Shown piece after piece: positions 12,838-23,431 of a stretch of 64,000 bases of DNA. Numbering within the stretch: the first letter of the stretch is position 1; each line of letters begins with the position of its first letter. This DNA is from Antitrichia curtipendula. Lineage: Eukaryota; Streptophyta; Bryopsida; Hypnales; Leucodontaceae. Position numbers and translations under genes: made by a program. Under the pieces are notes generated by a model. That model made no database searches. It had not been told where the DNA came from and worked only from the letters and a program-made list of their open reading frames with translations. The stretch lies in the NCBI GenBank assembly GCA_951230915.1, contig OX579636.1, positions 21,325,567-21,389,566 of the forward strand, in the 5' to 3' direction.

Positions 12838-13064
12838 TAGGTAATTTAATAATATTGTGGGGGTACGAAATATGTGATGGATTATAGAAAATTATTGTAC
12901 ATAAGACAGTCAAATGTTCATCCCTTGAATTTTGTGTGAAAAAGGGAGATCTTGCACAATATTTGATTGATAAATTTTTTAAATTTCTGTTTGTGAATAA
13001 ACATATTTTCTACAAGTTGATATTTTAGTAGAAGAGAAATAAAAATATTTTAATTTAAAAAAAA

Positions 13065-13117
<53 letters not shown>

Positions 13118-13743
13118 GTGTGTGTGTGTGTGTGGTGTGTGTGTAAGTTTAAATAATTTAAAAAATTGGATTAAAAATGAATAAAGATGAAAAAAATGCA
13201 ATTAAAAGTAAAAGAATCATTCAAATTCAAGCATGATGACAAGACAAACATAATTTATTTTTTACCCATTAATCCAAGTCAAGAGATTAAGGAATGGTAA
13301 CAATAAAAATCTTCCATTTTTTATTATAGAAGATTGAAAAATGAAATACTACAATTCATTTTTTTTCATTTCCAAAATTTGAGGATGATAAATCATTTAC
13401 TTTACTTTTGATTCAATTCATCTGTATTTTATCTCAAAGCATCATACTTCATTGTAATTATCAAAATAAAATAATCTTGTTTTGCAAGGTGGTGGATTAA
13501 TAAAGTGAAAGAATATTTTTTCATAAAAGATAAGTCTTTTACATTTATTTTTACTTTTGTTTCAATATACTTATCAAAGTAAAAGATTTTTTCTAATACT
13601 TTTACTTTTTTTTAATTTCCATCTTGTACATAAATCATAGACTCTTTATCTAAAACTCTTTCAATAGCAAAAATAGCTCTTAAAGTCATTGAAGTTGCTC
13701 TTTAGATTTTTTTATATTGATCTATTTTCAACATTGATTCAAA
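12838..13743. other. AT-rich intergenic upstream of the Dof-like ORF
   Basis: Contains the TA/TG microsatellite listed separately, then AT-rich sequence that would be the upstream region of the ORF at 13744. No distinct promoter motif can be singled out in such AT-rich DNA. Confidence 0.4.
13064..13144 (+). repeat. Compound (TA)n(TG)n microsatellite
   Basis: A run of TA dinucleotides passes directly into TG dinucleotides, interrupted twice by GGTG. This is a typical slippage-prone simple repeat. Confidence 0.95.
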
Positions 13744-14610
13744 ATGCGGATGCCATCAAAGAAGCAAATTTGTGATGATGAAGAGAAAACAAATGAAAAC
13801 AAAAAGAGAAGAAAATGGTCTGAAGATCAAATGGACGAGTCACATAAATTATTACCAAAAGAATGTCCAATTTGCCAATCAGGGAATCATAAGTTTTTTA
13901 TGTTTGCAAATAAGGAATACAAACAACCTCGTTATACATGTTTAAACATTGATTGCTCTATAGGTACATACACTGTTGGTGGCAAGGTTCGTCACAAGGA
14001 GGCACAAGGTATTGATGGTAAAAATGCCACATCAACACGCAAAGCTAAAGAAAAATCTACAAAGATTGTTCCAAAATCTAGAAGAAAGCCTTCAGTTGTA
14101 TTCAATATTGATGAAACAAATAGTCACAATCAAGAGACAATAAAAGTCAACAAAGACTCTAATCTTGGAGGACTCATCTATAACAATGAATTTGGAGAGT
14201 CTTCCAATACTCGTGATTGGAACAAGACTTCAAATATTAGTGACTCTAATGAGACTTCAAATAGTAGTGACTGTAATGAGACTTCAAATAGTAGTGACTC
14301 TAATGAGACTTCAAGTAGTAGTGACTCTAATGAGACTTCAAATAAGAGTGACTCTAATGAGACTTCAAATAAGAGTGATTCTCATGAGACTTTAGATGCT
14401 AATGAAAGTAAGCTTGGTGAAAATATGGATCATGAAAGCAATTTCAATGGTGAAGAATATGAACATCTAGTGCCAAAGATGACCAAAAGAGAGATACAAA
14501 TTGCAAATGAAGCCAAAGACGATTATTCTTTCCTTAAAGAATATACAAACAAAGATGGTGAAAAAATAGAACTATTAACTTTTGTTGAGTACAAGGATGT
14601 AGATTCATAG
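13744..14610 (+). CDS. Divergent Dof-like zinc-finger protein, 288 aa
   Basis: Single open frame from ATG to TAG. Residues 41-85 resemble the Dof DNA-binding domain of plant transcription factors: CPIC, then KF..F, QPRY, a second cysteine pair, a T.GG motif and an R two residues later. Cysteines are C41, C44, C66 and C71, giving CX2CX21CX4C; the classical Dof finger is CX2CX21CX2C, so two residues are inserted between the last two ligands. The RYWT block is also altered. The N-terminus (residues 15-24) is lysine/arginine rich and could act as a nuclear signal. Residues about 162-215 are a low-complexity repeat with consensus TSNSSDSNE. The C-terminus is acidic. The AT-rich codon use differs sharply from the GC-rich kinase at 22 kb. 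It could be a real divergent factor or a young relic; no intron is needed. Family similarity is fairly clear; function is unproven. Confidence 0.6.
   Translation: MRMPSKKQICDDEEKTNENKKRRKWSEDQMDESHKLLPKECPICQSGNHKFFMFANKEYKQPRYTCLNIDCSIGTYTVGGKVRHKEAQGIDGKNATSTRKAKEKSTKIVPKSRRKPSVVFNIDETNSHNQETIKVNKDSNLGGLIYNNEFGESSNTRDWNKTSNISDSNETSNSSDCNETSNSSDSNETSSSSDSNETSNKSDSNETSNKSDSHETLDANESKLGENMDHESNFNGEEYEHLVPKMTKREIQIANEAKDDYSFLKEYTNKDGEKIELLTFVEYKDVDS
14227..14388 (+). repeat. Six in-frame 27-bp tandem repeats in the Dof-like ORF
   Basis: Six consecutive 27-nt units of the form ACTTCAAATAGTAGTGACTC plus TAATGAG encode the nine residues T-S-N-S-S-D-S-N-E with a few substitutions. The length is a multiple of three, so copy-number change would keep the frame open. 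Confidence 0.92.
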
Positions 14611-15280
14611 TCTATATTGACTATAGATGTAACATTCAAGTTGGAACAAGGTGCATTCCTTTATAGATGCATGGACCTTTGGGGATTAATCCTAGAATAA
14701 TGATGAGGCCAAATGGTGACCAATTAATGGATGACTATCAAGATTACTTTAGAATGAAGAATGTATTTTTTGGTTCCTAAATATTCATATCATTTTTGGC
14801 AAAGTACCTTGGTGATAGGTCTTATCCTTTGAACTCCATTTCAATGAAAGATGTATTGTATTCTCTCCTTATAGTATATTTTCAATTTTCTATATAAAAA
14901 AGTGACAAGCCCATGGATCACCATCTAGTGTATTTTGACAATTTAGGCCTCTTTCTTTGGGTTTGTATTTAAGCTAAAAGGTGTTCTTCTTTTAAATTTG
15001 AGACAAACTAATGAATTGAATCTCATAAAGTCTAGTTTTTTACTCTAATTTGCAATTTTAAGAAATGACTAAATTTGAATATTGGATTGTAACTTGAACA
15101 CTGGAATATCAATTGAAGCTCTAATTTTAGAATGACATGGTAATTTTTTTTTCACCAAGGTATTTTATACTATTATATTCACCTTTAAAGAAGTTTTCAG
15201 ATTTTCTTAAGCATCTTTTGTATTTGATATGAATTTTATTCATTGTTTATTAAAAAAATTCACAATAAGTTCAAATTATT
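14611..15280. other. 3' flank of the Dof-like ORF, AT-rich
   Basis: No further coding sequence was recognised. AATAAA/ATTAAT-like signals are frequent in this AT-rich stretch and cannot be assigned. Confidence 0.4.
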
Positions 15281-15921
15281 CACAAAAAATCTAAAAAAAT
15301 TTACAACTTACAAGAAATGTGCAATTACATCTCTAAGAGAGAAATTCAAAAGACTAGAACCGTAATAGATTTTTATTTCAGTACACCATAGTACTGCAAT
15401 TTTGCCAATTAATCAAAATTGGAGTTACATTACAGAAGGAGTGTCTCACAAATCACAACGTGCAAAATGTTGTACATAAACTATACTTTGAATTCAAGTA
15501 ATACCATCCGCACACGAACACTAGAATAGAGTCAACTATAGTATGCAGTCTTGTTGATTTCCTATAGCACCTTCCAGTAAAGAACAAGATTCCCCCTTCA
15601 AAGCTAAAATTCTATCCACAATTTGGGCTATGCACCAAGGAAAGCCAAACCTCAACAGAACATTTAACTTTCTAAAATTTGGTACAAATATTGAGCCAAC
15701 TTCAACATGAATGATCACTACACACCAACCCTACACTACTATTGCATGCCAAACTAAAAAATTGTAGACCTACCAATGCCGACTATCCAATGCTAACTAA
15801 ACTGAAAAAATCATGTCTATGAAACACAAAGATCTTGGATTGGATACTACATAGACCTTCGAGTGAGTGTGTGAGTGAAGATGGTGAAGTTGCTCATGCG
15901 TTGTCATCAAAGAGGCCTTGC
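15281..15921 (-). pseudogene. Inverted copy of the 3' end of the receptor pseudokinase gene
   Basis: Read on the minus strand, this matches the plus strand at 23408-24056. It begins with a copy of the last codons and stop of the kinase ORF (GCCTCTTTGATGACAACGCA versus GCCTCTTCGACGACAGCGCG), with one base lost just upstream, and follows the 3' flank to the TTTAGATT-TTTGTGAAT block. Similarity stops abruptly on both sides: kinase sequence upstream of the last nine or so codons is absent. No poly-A tract or target duplication is obvious. This is a partial segmental duplication or an old 5'-truncated insertion, with the copy inverted relative to its source 7.5 kb away. Confidence 0.85.
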
Positions 15922-16050
15922 TAAAACTAGACAAGAAAGAGTCTAAAGAGGAGAATATTGTATACATTGGTTGTGCTTGTTAGCTTAGATCTATTGTGTT
16001 TTGTAGGTGAGAGAGAACTATTGTATCTTTACAACATATAATGCTTCTAT

Positions 16051-16348
16051 CATTAGATGTATTTTGGGAGGTCTGGAGGGCTGTTTCAGGCTTGTTCACG
16101 GTGGTGTTCCCCCTAACAATTAAACAACGACCGTTGTCAAAAAATAAAAAAATAAAAAGTAAAATCAATCTTTTATTATTTAAAAAATTAAAATAAACTT
16201 GAAATTTTTTATTTTTTATTTTGAAATTTATATATATATGATGTGGCAATCTCTCTGCCACGTCAGGCAATTGTTGTAGCACAGTTTTCAAAGTTTGGGA
16301 ACCCAAGGGAATTCACAGCCCTCTACAAAGACTGAAAAACATCTAATG
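16051..16348. mobile_element. CATTAGATG-ended MITE, copy 1
   Basis: The inverted ends CATTAGATGTATTTTGGGAG (left) and the inverse of CATTAGATGTTTTTCAGTCT (right) extend about 33 bp with mismatches, both reaching an AGGGCTG block. An internal small palindrome, TGTGGCAATCTCTCTGCCACG, lies near 16241. The flanks GCTTCTAT and TCTTCTGT agree at 6 of 8 bases, a possible decayed 8-bp target duplication as made by hAT elements. A second copy is at 17558-17844. Confidence 0.75.
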
Positions 16349-16411
16349 TCTTCTGTACAATAGTCCTTATTTCTTTGATTCTATGGAGACAAAAAATAGT
16401 CCAACCGTATT

Positions 16412-16990
16412 AGTAGATGAGCGTGAAAATGCAAGCATGTGAGCTTTGAGCATAAATATAAATAGATATACTACAACCATTGAAGGAATTTATAATATAA
16501 AAACCTATAATATAGGTAGCTACGATAAATTGGCCATTCACTACACACATTTAAGAACTGGACAAAATCTGTAGCCAATTACTTCACAGTACCCACACAG
16601 TTCAACTTCCAATTCTATGGGAATGGGAACAAAATTTTGTATCACCGCCCAATGACCACACATTGTGCGGTGAAGGGTTGCTAGGAATTTTGACTAGATT
16701 TTAAGTGCATCACTTTTAAATTGCAATAAAATTTATAGGAATAAATCTTTTTGCATTCTATTTTTTGAAGGTGAATCTTAACATGACATTTCAAGACACG
16801 CAAAATTTTAAAACATACAAGTCTCTATATTTATATAGAGAACGATTTGAATTTTGTTTGTGTAGTGATTGGCAAGTTTACTACATATCATAGTTACACT
16901 ATAAACGTAGAAGGGTTCTATATTATAAACACCTACAACATATGTGTATACTCTTCTAGGCCATGTGCTCATGCTCCTAGGCTCACATAA
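16412..16990. repeat. GAGCCTAGG repeat element, copy 3, interrupted
   Basis: The left part (16412-16535) has GAGC/GCATGTGAGC motifs and ATATAGGTAGCTAC-like units. The right part (about 16875-16990) has ACACCTACAACATA units and ends with CTCCTAGGCTCACAT. The two halves are separated by CACTA element 3, which inserted into this repeat. Confidence 0.65.
16539..16867. mobile_element. Non-autonomous CACTA-type element 3, 329 bp
   Basis: The ends are CACTACACACATTTAAG (left) and the inverse of CACTACACAAACAAAATTC (right), flanked by an exact 3-bp duplication ATT (16536-16538 and 16868-16870). There is no coding capacity. It lies inside the GAGCCTAGG repeat copy 3. Confidence 0.85.
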
Positions 16991-17557
16991 TAGAAACCTT
17001 CATAGAGAGCTTCCCAAAACATGTCATGGTTTGAAACATCCATGCTCTCTAACATCATATACTTCTTTTCACTTAATATGTCCAAAACATTTTACCATAC
17101 CTTTACAACATACCGTATGTATACTTAGGTCAGTCTTGGAAATAAGTAGGAAAAATTTGAATCATGTCAAAAATTTTAAAAATTGTACAACTATTTCTAA
17201 AGATTTGAAAAAAATTCATTGTTGCTAATTTAGAAAATCCAAAAATTATTCTTGAGAAAATTTAGAAAAAACAACACATTTACACATGAATAGAAAACTT
17301 AGTCCAAAATTAAAAGTATCTAAAAACTAGAAAAAACAAAGTGTCAAACTACAAAAACTAAACTATTTTGGCAGCAAGGTGCCAAAACTGAGGGACGCGT
17401 ACGATACAACATACTATATAATTGAGCAGATAAATATATTTGTGACATTCTTAAGCTATTGTGGGAACTCATCCTTATTAGCTTTTGATGGCATTTCAAC
17501 CCCCAAAAGGCTCTAAAACCTTCACTCATGATTGTAAAAAATATGTGGTGTGCATAG
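16991..17557. other. Intergenic, no gene recognised
   Basis: Short frames only (for example 16944-17228 plus and 17344-17529 minus), with no domains. The sequence appears unstructured between the two MITE copies. Confidence 0.4.
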
Positions 17558-17844
17558 CATTAGATGATTTTGGGGGGGTCTAGAGGGCCGTTTCGGGCTT
17601 GTTCCAAGCGTTGTTCTCCCAGCAGCAAAAAAATGGCCACTACCAGAAAAAAAAAATTTGAAAAAAAAAATCTTAAAATGAAAAAACAAGATTAAATTTT
17701 TATTTTTTAAAATTTTTATTTTGTATGATGTGGCAGTCTATCTGCCACGTCACACAGCTGCTATGGCACAGTTCCAGACAGTTTCAGAGTCTGGGAACCT
17801 TGGGAAATTCGCAACCCTCTACAGGGGCTGAATAATATGTAATG
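17558..17844. mobile_element. CATTAGATG-ended MITE, copy 2
   Basis: Same orientation and block order as copy 1. It starts CATTAGATGATTTTGGGGGG, contains the GGGC(T/C)TGTTC block and the palindrome ATGTGGCAGTCTATCTGCCA, and ends near GCAACCCTCTACAGGGGCTG followed by GTAATG. The two copies differ at many sites, so both are old. No clear target duplication was seen here. Confidence 0.75.
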
Positions 17845-18075
17845 GTAGTGGCCAATTTTTATAATAATGATTTTGAGTATGTATACTCAAACTCTATTAT
17901 ACATACTCAAAATAAAAAATATTCAATCTTTAATTTGTTCAATTTGGTGCACGTAGTTTGACCCCATGTACATTAGAATCCTTTTTTTATCTACATTTTT
18001 TATAATAACATAATTGTTTACAAGAATGGTCAAATTCAAAGGTGTGATTTTAGAGAGGCTATTTAGTACTTTTGG

Positions 18076-18200
18076 ATAAGGTAATATACTCTAAAAGCAC
18101 CCATCTCTTTCAAATGGCTTCTATTAATAGCTAAAAAATGGACATGAGGTAATCCTTAAATGGACCACTTTAACAATTGAATGTAGAAAATTCCTTGTTT
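18076..18200 (-). repeat. Fragment of the GGTAGT MITE family
   Basis: Starts AAGGTAATATACTCTAAAAG and continues through the ATCCTTAAATGGACCACTTT block and the AACAATTGAATGTA block. It matches the reverse complement of the right end of 32097-32508. The rest of the element is missing or unrecognisable. Confidence 0.65.
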
Positions 18201-18360
18201 CAACCCAACCCCGTCACCATATACGGCTATGACTAACAAGGAACGCACACACAATTTGAAGGTCTCACCAATCACAAGAGGTGGCAGCCTAAGGAGGCGA
18301 GTATGCCTTTCCCCCTTCTTCACCAACAATTGAACCACATAGGATTGGAGGAGCTTGACT

Positions 18361-19389
18361 TCTCAACAAGCAAACATTATTTTGCAACGAATTCTTCAGG
18401 AGCTCATACAAGACGGTGAACAAATTCTCAATCCCAACAATTACGACAATGTAGATTTTTCAAGTCTTCATGCACATGATGTAGAATAGGTTACGGATCT
18501 AAATTTATAGGAGGTCTTTAGCTTGATATATAAGGACATTGTTGATGAGTAAGGAAGGGAGATGTCCCTTTTTCCTCTCTAGTGTTCTTGTGAATCTTTC
18601 ATAATAGGCCTGTTAATTAGTTCCTTATCTTTCTTGTAGCTGTAGATTTTTTCTTTTTTATCTTTGGAATGCTATGGAACGAGTTCAAACACTCTCGCAT
18701 TGCAAAGGCATACATTATATAAAAAAAATTATATTGTATATTATTTTATTATATTTTAATTATAATAATATGTAGAGAAAGATGGCATTACTTTAAGTGG
18801 CTGCAAGGTGACGTCTTCTCATGCATGCTATTTATTAAGAGAGAAAAAATCACATGAAAGTCTCGTTACTTTGAAGTGATCTTTTCAAATTATAGAACTT
18901 CATCTTTGTTGGTTTTATTTTTTACTTTCTGTAGTTTCAATATGTTGAACTGGAGGGGGGTTTGGGAGTCTCAAGATGAAGAACCTCAACCCAAATTGGA
19001 GATTGAATTCTCTTTGTCGCAACTACAAGATTGACCTTTGGACTTCACACCGCTTCAAAAGCGTCCCAAAAGAAAAGTCAGGTCTTCTCGATTGTTGAAA
19101 CAACCTCGCGTAGAAAAAGAAATGGCATAGGAATTCTGAATGTAACGTCCAAGCTTTGATGATCCTATTGCAAATTAGATGTGTTGAACCCAGTAGCAGA
19201 AAAGTGACATTTGAAGGATGTTTTGTGGATCTCAACAATGATCAATACTCTTGTATGGTCAAACCTATTGAAGGGAGTTGTGGCCACCAACATTGGTTAG
19301 AAGGGCCAGTCAATCCTTTAACCAAGGCAGACCATATAGATTATGTTGTTATTTTTAAATGCATTCTCAAGTTCTTGCAGATGGAGTGA
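18361..19389 (+). pseudogene. Decayed coding remnant of unknown family
   Basis: Protein-like stretches in plus-strand frames are broken by stops. About 18361-18490 reads a glutamine-rich helix-like peptide (IILQRILQELIQDGEQIL). About 18960-19125 includes a basic stretch (KRPKRKVRSSRLLKQPR) resembling a nuclear signal. About 19157-19389 reads an open 77-residue end containing VTFEGCFVDLNND and HQHWLEGPVNPLT. Interrupting stops and the AT-rich 18.6-18.9 kb gap suggest either a dead gene or exons whose borders I could not define. I do not recognise the family. Confidence 0.3.
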
Positions 19390-21420
19390 CACTTCTTTTG
19401 GAGCTCTGTTTTTTTTACCCCTAACTGACAATTGTTAAATCCAAATGTTCATTTTCATACTTGGAATATTTTGTATGTATGAGTTTGTAGGAAGGTAAAT
19501 TGATATTAGTTTGTCTTCTAGTTGAATTTTAGAGGAGATAAGTCTTTAAAATAAATATAAGAAACGGATTGTATGGTCAAATATAATGGCCAATAGGTTT
19601 GGAAGCCCAATCATGTAAAAAGGGGTATGCATTGATCCATATGGCTTGGATATCTATAAAAACACTTGGAAAGTTTCCCTAAGGAGGCTTGGAAGCAGTA
19701 TAGAGTTGAGGTTCAATGAAAATTTGAAGTGTTATATATAATGATGATGTAATTTTGAAAAGCCCTCACTTGTTTAATTTGAAGTTGTCATTTAATCCCT
19801 AAAGGTTTTGACCATGTTTTTACCAAAACGCTCCAAAACTGCCATTCTAGGACAAGTACCAAATTTTTTTTTAAAACTTTTTTGAACACATGTAACCATA
19901 GGATCTTGTAGTAAACTAGTTTGAGAACATGTAGAAACTAGCATCCTAATGTTATGTTTGATGTCCAAAAAATTTGATGTCTTTAGTTCAAAATTCCACA
20001 CTAAAGGCCCCCCTAAGCTGCATCGCCAAGATACGAAGGGGGGTTGCTTTAGGATTAGTACAAAACTCACAAACTTCCCAACTTCAATAAAACTCAAGAA
20101 GTTGTACAAACATCAACAAGTTAATAACCAACTCCAACAAGTGTAAACAAGAGTCAACTTTGAAGGGACCCCAATGTCCTTCAAAGGAAGCTTAAAAAAA
20201 AATGGAGCTTGAAATGCTCCAAATACACACAAATATTGACAACTTGGCCTAAATGGACAAATCCATTTAAATGGACCCAATTGTGTACAAAAGATGGCTA
20301 CAAGGGGTGAACGGAGAGGAGAATGAGTGCCCCTATATATGTTTCCAAGGGCACTCACCCCACCCCCCTCCCTTTTCCTACATGGTCATCATATGAACTA
20401 AAATTCTCATCCTAATCTACAAGTTTTAACTTTCTACACTAGACCTAACTCTAACTTTTGGAGAAAGGCTCCAAATCACAAATGGATTGCACCATTGGCT
20501 TCAAAAGGCAATTTTTAATTAGAGAAAATCCCTCACCCCTTTTTTTATGCTAAAAAAACACTAGAAGCTAGTGTCAACTTAAACTCCAAAAGGGCTTAAA
20601 ATTAAATTTAGTTTTTAAGAATTAATCTCCATAAATTTATGGTTATCATACTGTATTGTTAGTGTCATCAGTAATACATGTTTCCAACACTAACATTTAG
20701 CTTAGTAAATTGCACACGTCTTTGTGATAAGGCTAATATTTTCCATGCTTTATGATTAATGGTTATGTTACTAACAAGGCAACTAATTACTCTTATTTAC
20801 TTCAATCTAGCATATTCATCCATGAGAGTGGTGATTATAGAATTTATCATCCAATACCTCTTCAATTATAAGATTTGTCATCTAATAGACAAACAATTCC
20901 AGAAGCATTTGAATCATTGCCTTGTAAGTTAAAATTACTACATCTAATAGTACGTTATAATTGTAGTTGGTAGGTCTAAAAAATAATCAAGAGTAGTAGA
21001 CTACAATATGCCATGTAATTTGTTTGTTGATGTCCAATGAGAGAGGGACATGTTAGAACAATCAAAAGTCCAATTGGTTACAGATGAAGCCTTGTGATAG
21101 AACTTGGAGGAAGTGTTATATATGGCTTATGGGGGGAAGGGAGGGCAGAATAGTTCCATATTGCATGAGAAAAAAAATGATTAGGCTAAAAACTAGAGAC
21201 AAACCGTGAAGTTTTCACTTAATTGAGACCTCAAATTAAAGGAAATCTTGGATGAAATCACTAAATTGTGGATGAAAACATAATTATGGATATGTGATAT
21301 GTGCTAATGTGATGTTTTCTATCCAACATGTGGATGAATGTTGAAATTTGGAGCACCACTATAACATTTTATATTGCCACTTTGGCACTTCATAAAAAAT
21401 GAAAAAAAAAGCCTGATATT
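19390..21420. other. Intergenic, with a TTAA-MITE fragment at 19792-19952
   Basis: At 19792 the sequence TTAATCCCTAAAGG starts a truncated family B MITE in reverse orientation; it matches the inverse of 12640-12837 through the AAACTGCCATT and CTTGTAGTAAA blocks. Frames at 19792-20358 overlap this repeat and show no domains. The remainder (20.4-21.4 kb) is AT-rich with no gene seen. Confidence 0.5.
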
Positions 21421-22132
21421 ATGGATGAAACGTTGGGATGAACCCTTGAGATGCGAGTTTCAGTTCGGATGAAACGCTGGGATGAAATCTGGAGTTGTCA
21501 TGCGCATGCCGGGAAGTTCGAATTTGGCGCAAGCAGCCTTGCCAAAGTTGCCAGGCTCCGTCGTAGCGCCCCCGCACTTGCCTGCTACGAATTCGCCCGC
21601 CACGACCCGCCCTCGACGAACTCGCGTCACTACTTCGCCGCGCATTCGTCGCCGTCGCTCTCCTGTATTGCATTCTCCTGCCTGATCTGCATCCCCACTG
21701 ATGAGTGCCATCACTGCATTCTTTCGCAACATCCCCGCCCAACTGTGGTCATTAATCACACCACCCCTGTCCGTCCGTGCAGCATTCCCCACGAATTGAA
21801 TAACTTACGCCTTGCTCCGTCCTGCTCCGGAGCGTTGGCACGCAGCTAGCACGCCGCTCTTCCCGCGGAATCAGATCTCACGAGGGTTGTATCAATTGGG
21901 GGGACCTGCAGCACTGGGTCCTTGTCAGATCTCGGTTTGGGAGCTTCAGGAGTGGCAGCCATGGTGTTTGAGCATTTGGTCGTAGTAGTGTGTCCGCGGG
22001 AAAGAGGCGAAGGGGAGCGAGGGAACGGAGAAAGGATGTGTTGCGTGAGTTTGGTGCCGTTATGACGTTTGGGATTCGACTTTGGAAGGATTGATTGCGA
22101 GGTTCTGCTGCGATCGTGGGTGTTATGTCATC
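21421..22132 (+). promoter_or_regulatory. GC-rich promoter/5' leader region of the pseudokinase gene
   Basis: Composition changes abruptly from AT-rich to GC-rich near 21.43 kb and stays so to the end of the kinase ORF. A short direct repeat, GGATGAAACG(T/C)TGGGATGAA, occurs at 21423 and 21470. Several overlapping open frames on both strands are expected by chance in GC-rich DNA. No TATA box is obvious; the mRNA start cannot be fixed. Confidence 0.45.
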
Positions 22133-23431
22133 ATGAAGCGGACGATGCAGGGGATGTGGTTCGGTGCATTGGTGTGGTCGTTTTCGATTGCGTTGATGTC
22201 CGGGAGAGTAGGGGGCGCATTGCAGAGTCGCGTTTTGAAGGCGGGGAACGAGGCGCGGCTGGCGCCCGTGGCGTCGTTGTCCGACGGGGAAGTCGTTTCT
22301 GGAAGTAGCGAGGTTGTGTGGGTGAACGTGGTGTTGATAGGGGTGGGGATCGCCTTGGTCCTCGCCATTGCCATTTTGTTATTGATTATTCGTCGTGTGC
22401 ACATGGGGCGCAGCGTTCTTGTTACTCATGATTCGTGGCCGAAAAAAGTTGGTGGTCGAGCAGCTTCGTTTGTGACCACTTGCCCGGTGCTGACCCGCCA
22501 GGAGCTCGAAGTCGCCTGCGAGGATTTTAGCAACATAATCGGGACGTCCCCGGACGGGGTGTTGTACAAAGGCACGCTTGCGAACGGGACGGAAGTCGCG
22601 GTGACGAGCATTCGCATGTCCTCCGCGGACTGGTCGTCGAATTCAGAGCTTTCTTTTCGTCGCAAAATCGAGGGGCTGGCGCGAATGAAGCACAAGCACT
22701 TGGTGAACCTCGTGGGGTACTGCAGCGAGGACTCCCCCTTCACGCGCATGCTGGTGTTCGAGTACGCCTCCAATGGCACGCTCGCGGACCACTTCCAGAA
22801 CCCGCAAGAGATGGAGCATCTAGACTGGGCGACACGCATGCGCGTCATCATAGGCGCCGCCTACGGCCTCGAGTACATGCACCACGACCTCAACCCGCCT
22901 TGCAGCCACTTGAACTTCGATGCCAACGCCGTCTATCTCACGGACGCGTTCACCGCCAAGATCGCCAACTTCGGCATCGCCCGAATGACTCCTGAGAAGC
23001 GGCTGGACCACAAACCCAGCTGGCTAGGCAAGGTGAAGGTGAGCGCGGGCTACACGGACGAGTGGGAAAGCAACGACACGCACATGCCGGGATTCGAGAG
23101 CAACCTCTACCACTTCGGCGTCTTCGTGCTCCAAATCATCAGCGGCAGATTCGCATACGACGTCGTCAACTGGGCTTCCGAGTTTCTAACGGATCTTTCA
23201 CTTACTCCCCGCTTGGTGGATCCCGAGCTCAAACTCCACAATGGCGAGGAGTTGGCTGCATTGTGTAAGATAGTGAATCTCTGCCTCTCCAGCAAAGGCT
23301 ACAAGCGGCCGTCCATGCGCACCGTGAGCCACATGCTGGCGGAGGAGCTCAAAATGACCCCTGACGCAACCACCATGAAGACGTCGCCACTGCTATGGGC
23401 TCAGCAGTGCCTCTTCGACGACAGCGCGTGA
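22133..23431 (+). CDS. Receptor-like pseudokinase, MRH1/MDIS-type, without LRRs
   Basis: Intronless 432-aa frame. The start chosen is the ATG at 22133, which opens a signal-peptide-like stretch (MKRT, then a hydrophobic run to about residue 23); the frame also runs upstream to 22082, but only from a TTG. One membrane segment lies at about residues 65-86, and a kinase-like domain at about 119-408. The family resemblance is to plant MRH1/MALE DISCOVERER receptor kinases, which end in short, atypical kinase domains (motifs GYCSED..F.RMLVFEYA.NGTL, EHLDWATRMR, YMHHDLNPP). Catalytic residues are missing: the VAIK lysine is Thr158, HRD reads HLN, the catalytic-loop Asn is Ala, DFG reads NFG, and the glycine loop is degenerate. 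So it is probably catalytically dead and acts as a membrane scaffold or co-receptor. Family members with an ectodomain carry LRRs; here the extracellular part is only about 40 residues. Codon use is GC-rich, unlike flanking DNA. Confidence 0.88.
   Translation: MKRTMQGMWFGALVWSFSIALMSGRVGGALQSRVLKAGNEARLAPVASLSDGEVVSGSSEVVWVNVVLIGVGIALVLAIAILLLIIRRVHMGRSVLVTHDSWPKKVGGRAASFVTTCPVLTRQELEVACEDFSNIIGTSPDGVLYKGTLANGTEVAVTSIRMSSADWSSNSELSFRRKIEGLARMKHKHLVNLVGYCSEDSPFTRMLVFEYASNGTLADHFQNPQEMEHLDWATRMRVIIGAAYGLEYMHHDLNPPCSHLNFDANAVYLTDAFTAKIANFGIARMTPEKRLDHKPSWLGKVKVSAGYTDEWESNDTHMPGFESNLYHFGVFVLQIISGRFAYDVVNWASEFLTDLSLTPRLVDPELKLHNGEELAALCKIVNLCLSSKGYKRPSMRTVSHMLAEELKMTPDATTMKTSPLLWAQQCLFDDSA

Noticed and set aside
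14165..14395. Alternative-frame repeat peptide rich in MRLQIVVTL
   Set aside because: It is the shadow frame of the 27-bp repeats inside the Dof-like ORF, whose primary frame contains the zinc finger.
21419..21849. Several overlapping 67-132 codon frames on both strands
   Set aside because: Overlapping frames on both strands are expected in GC-rich DNA; none has domains and they lie in the kinase leader/promoter.
22082..22132. Upstream extension of the pseudokinase frame
   Set aside because: The extended frame begins with TTG and has no signal-like sequence; the ATG at 22133 opens a good signal peptide.
22426..22851. Antisense 141-codon frame within the kinase gene
   Set aside because: Shadow of the GC-rich coding frame; no domain.
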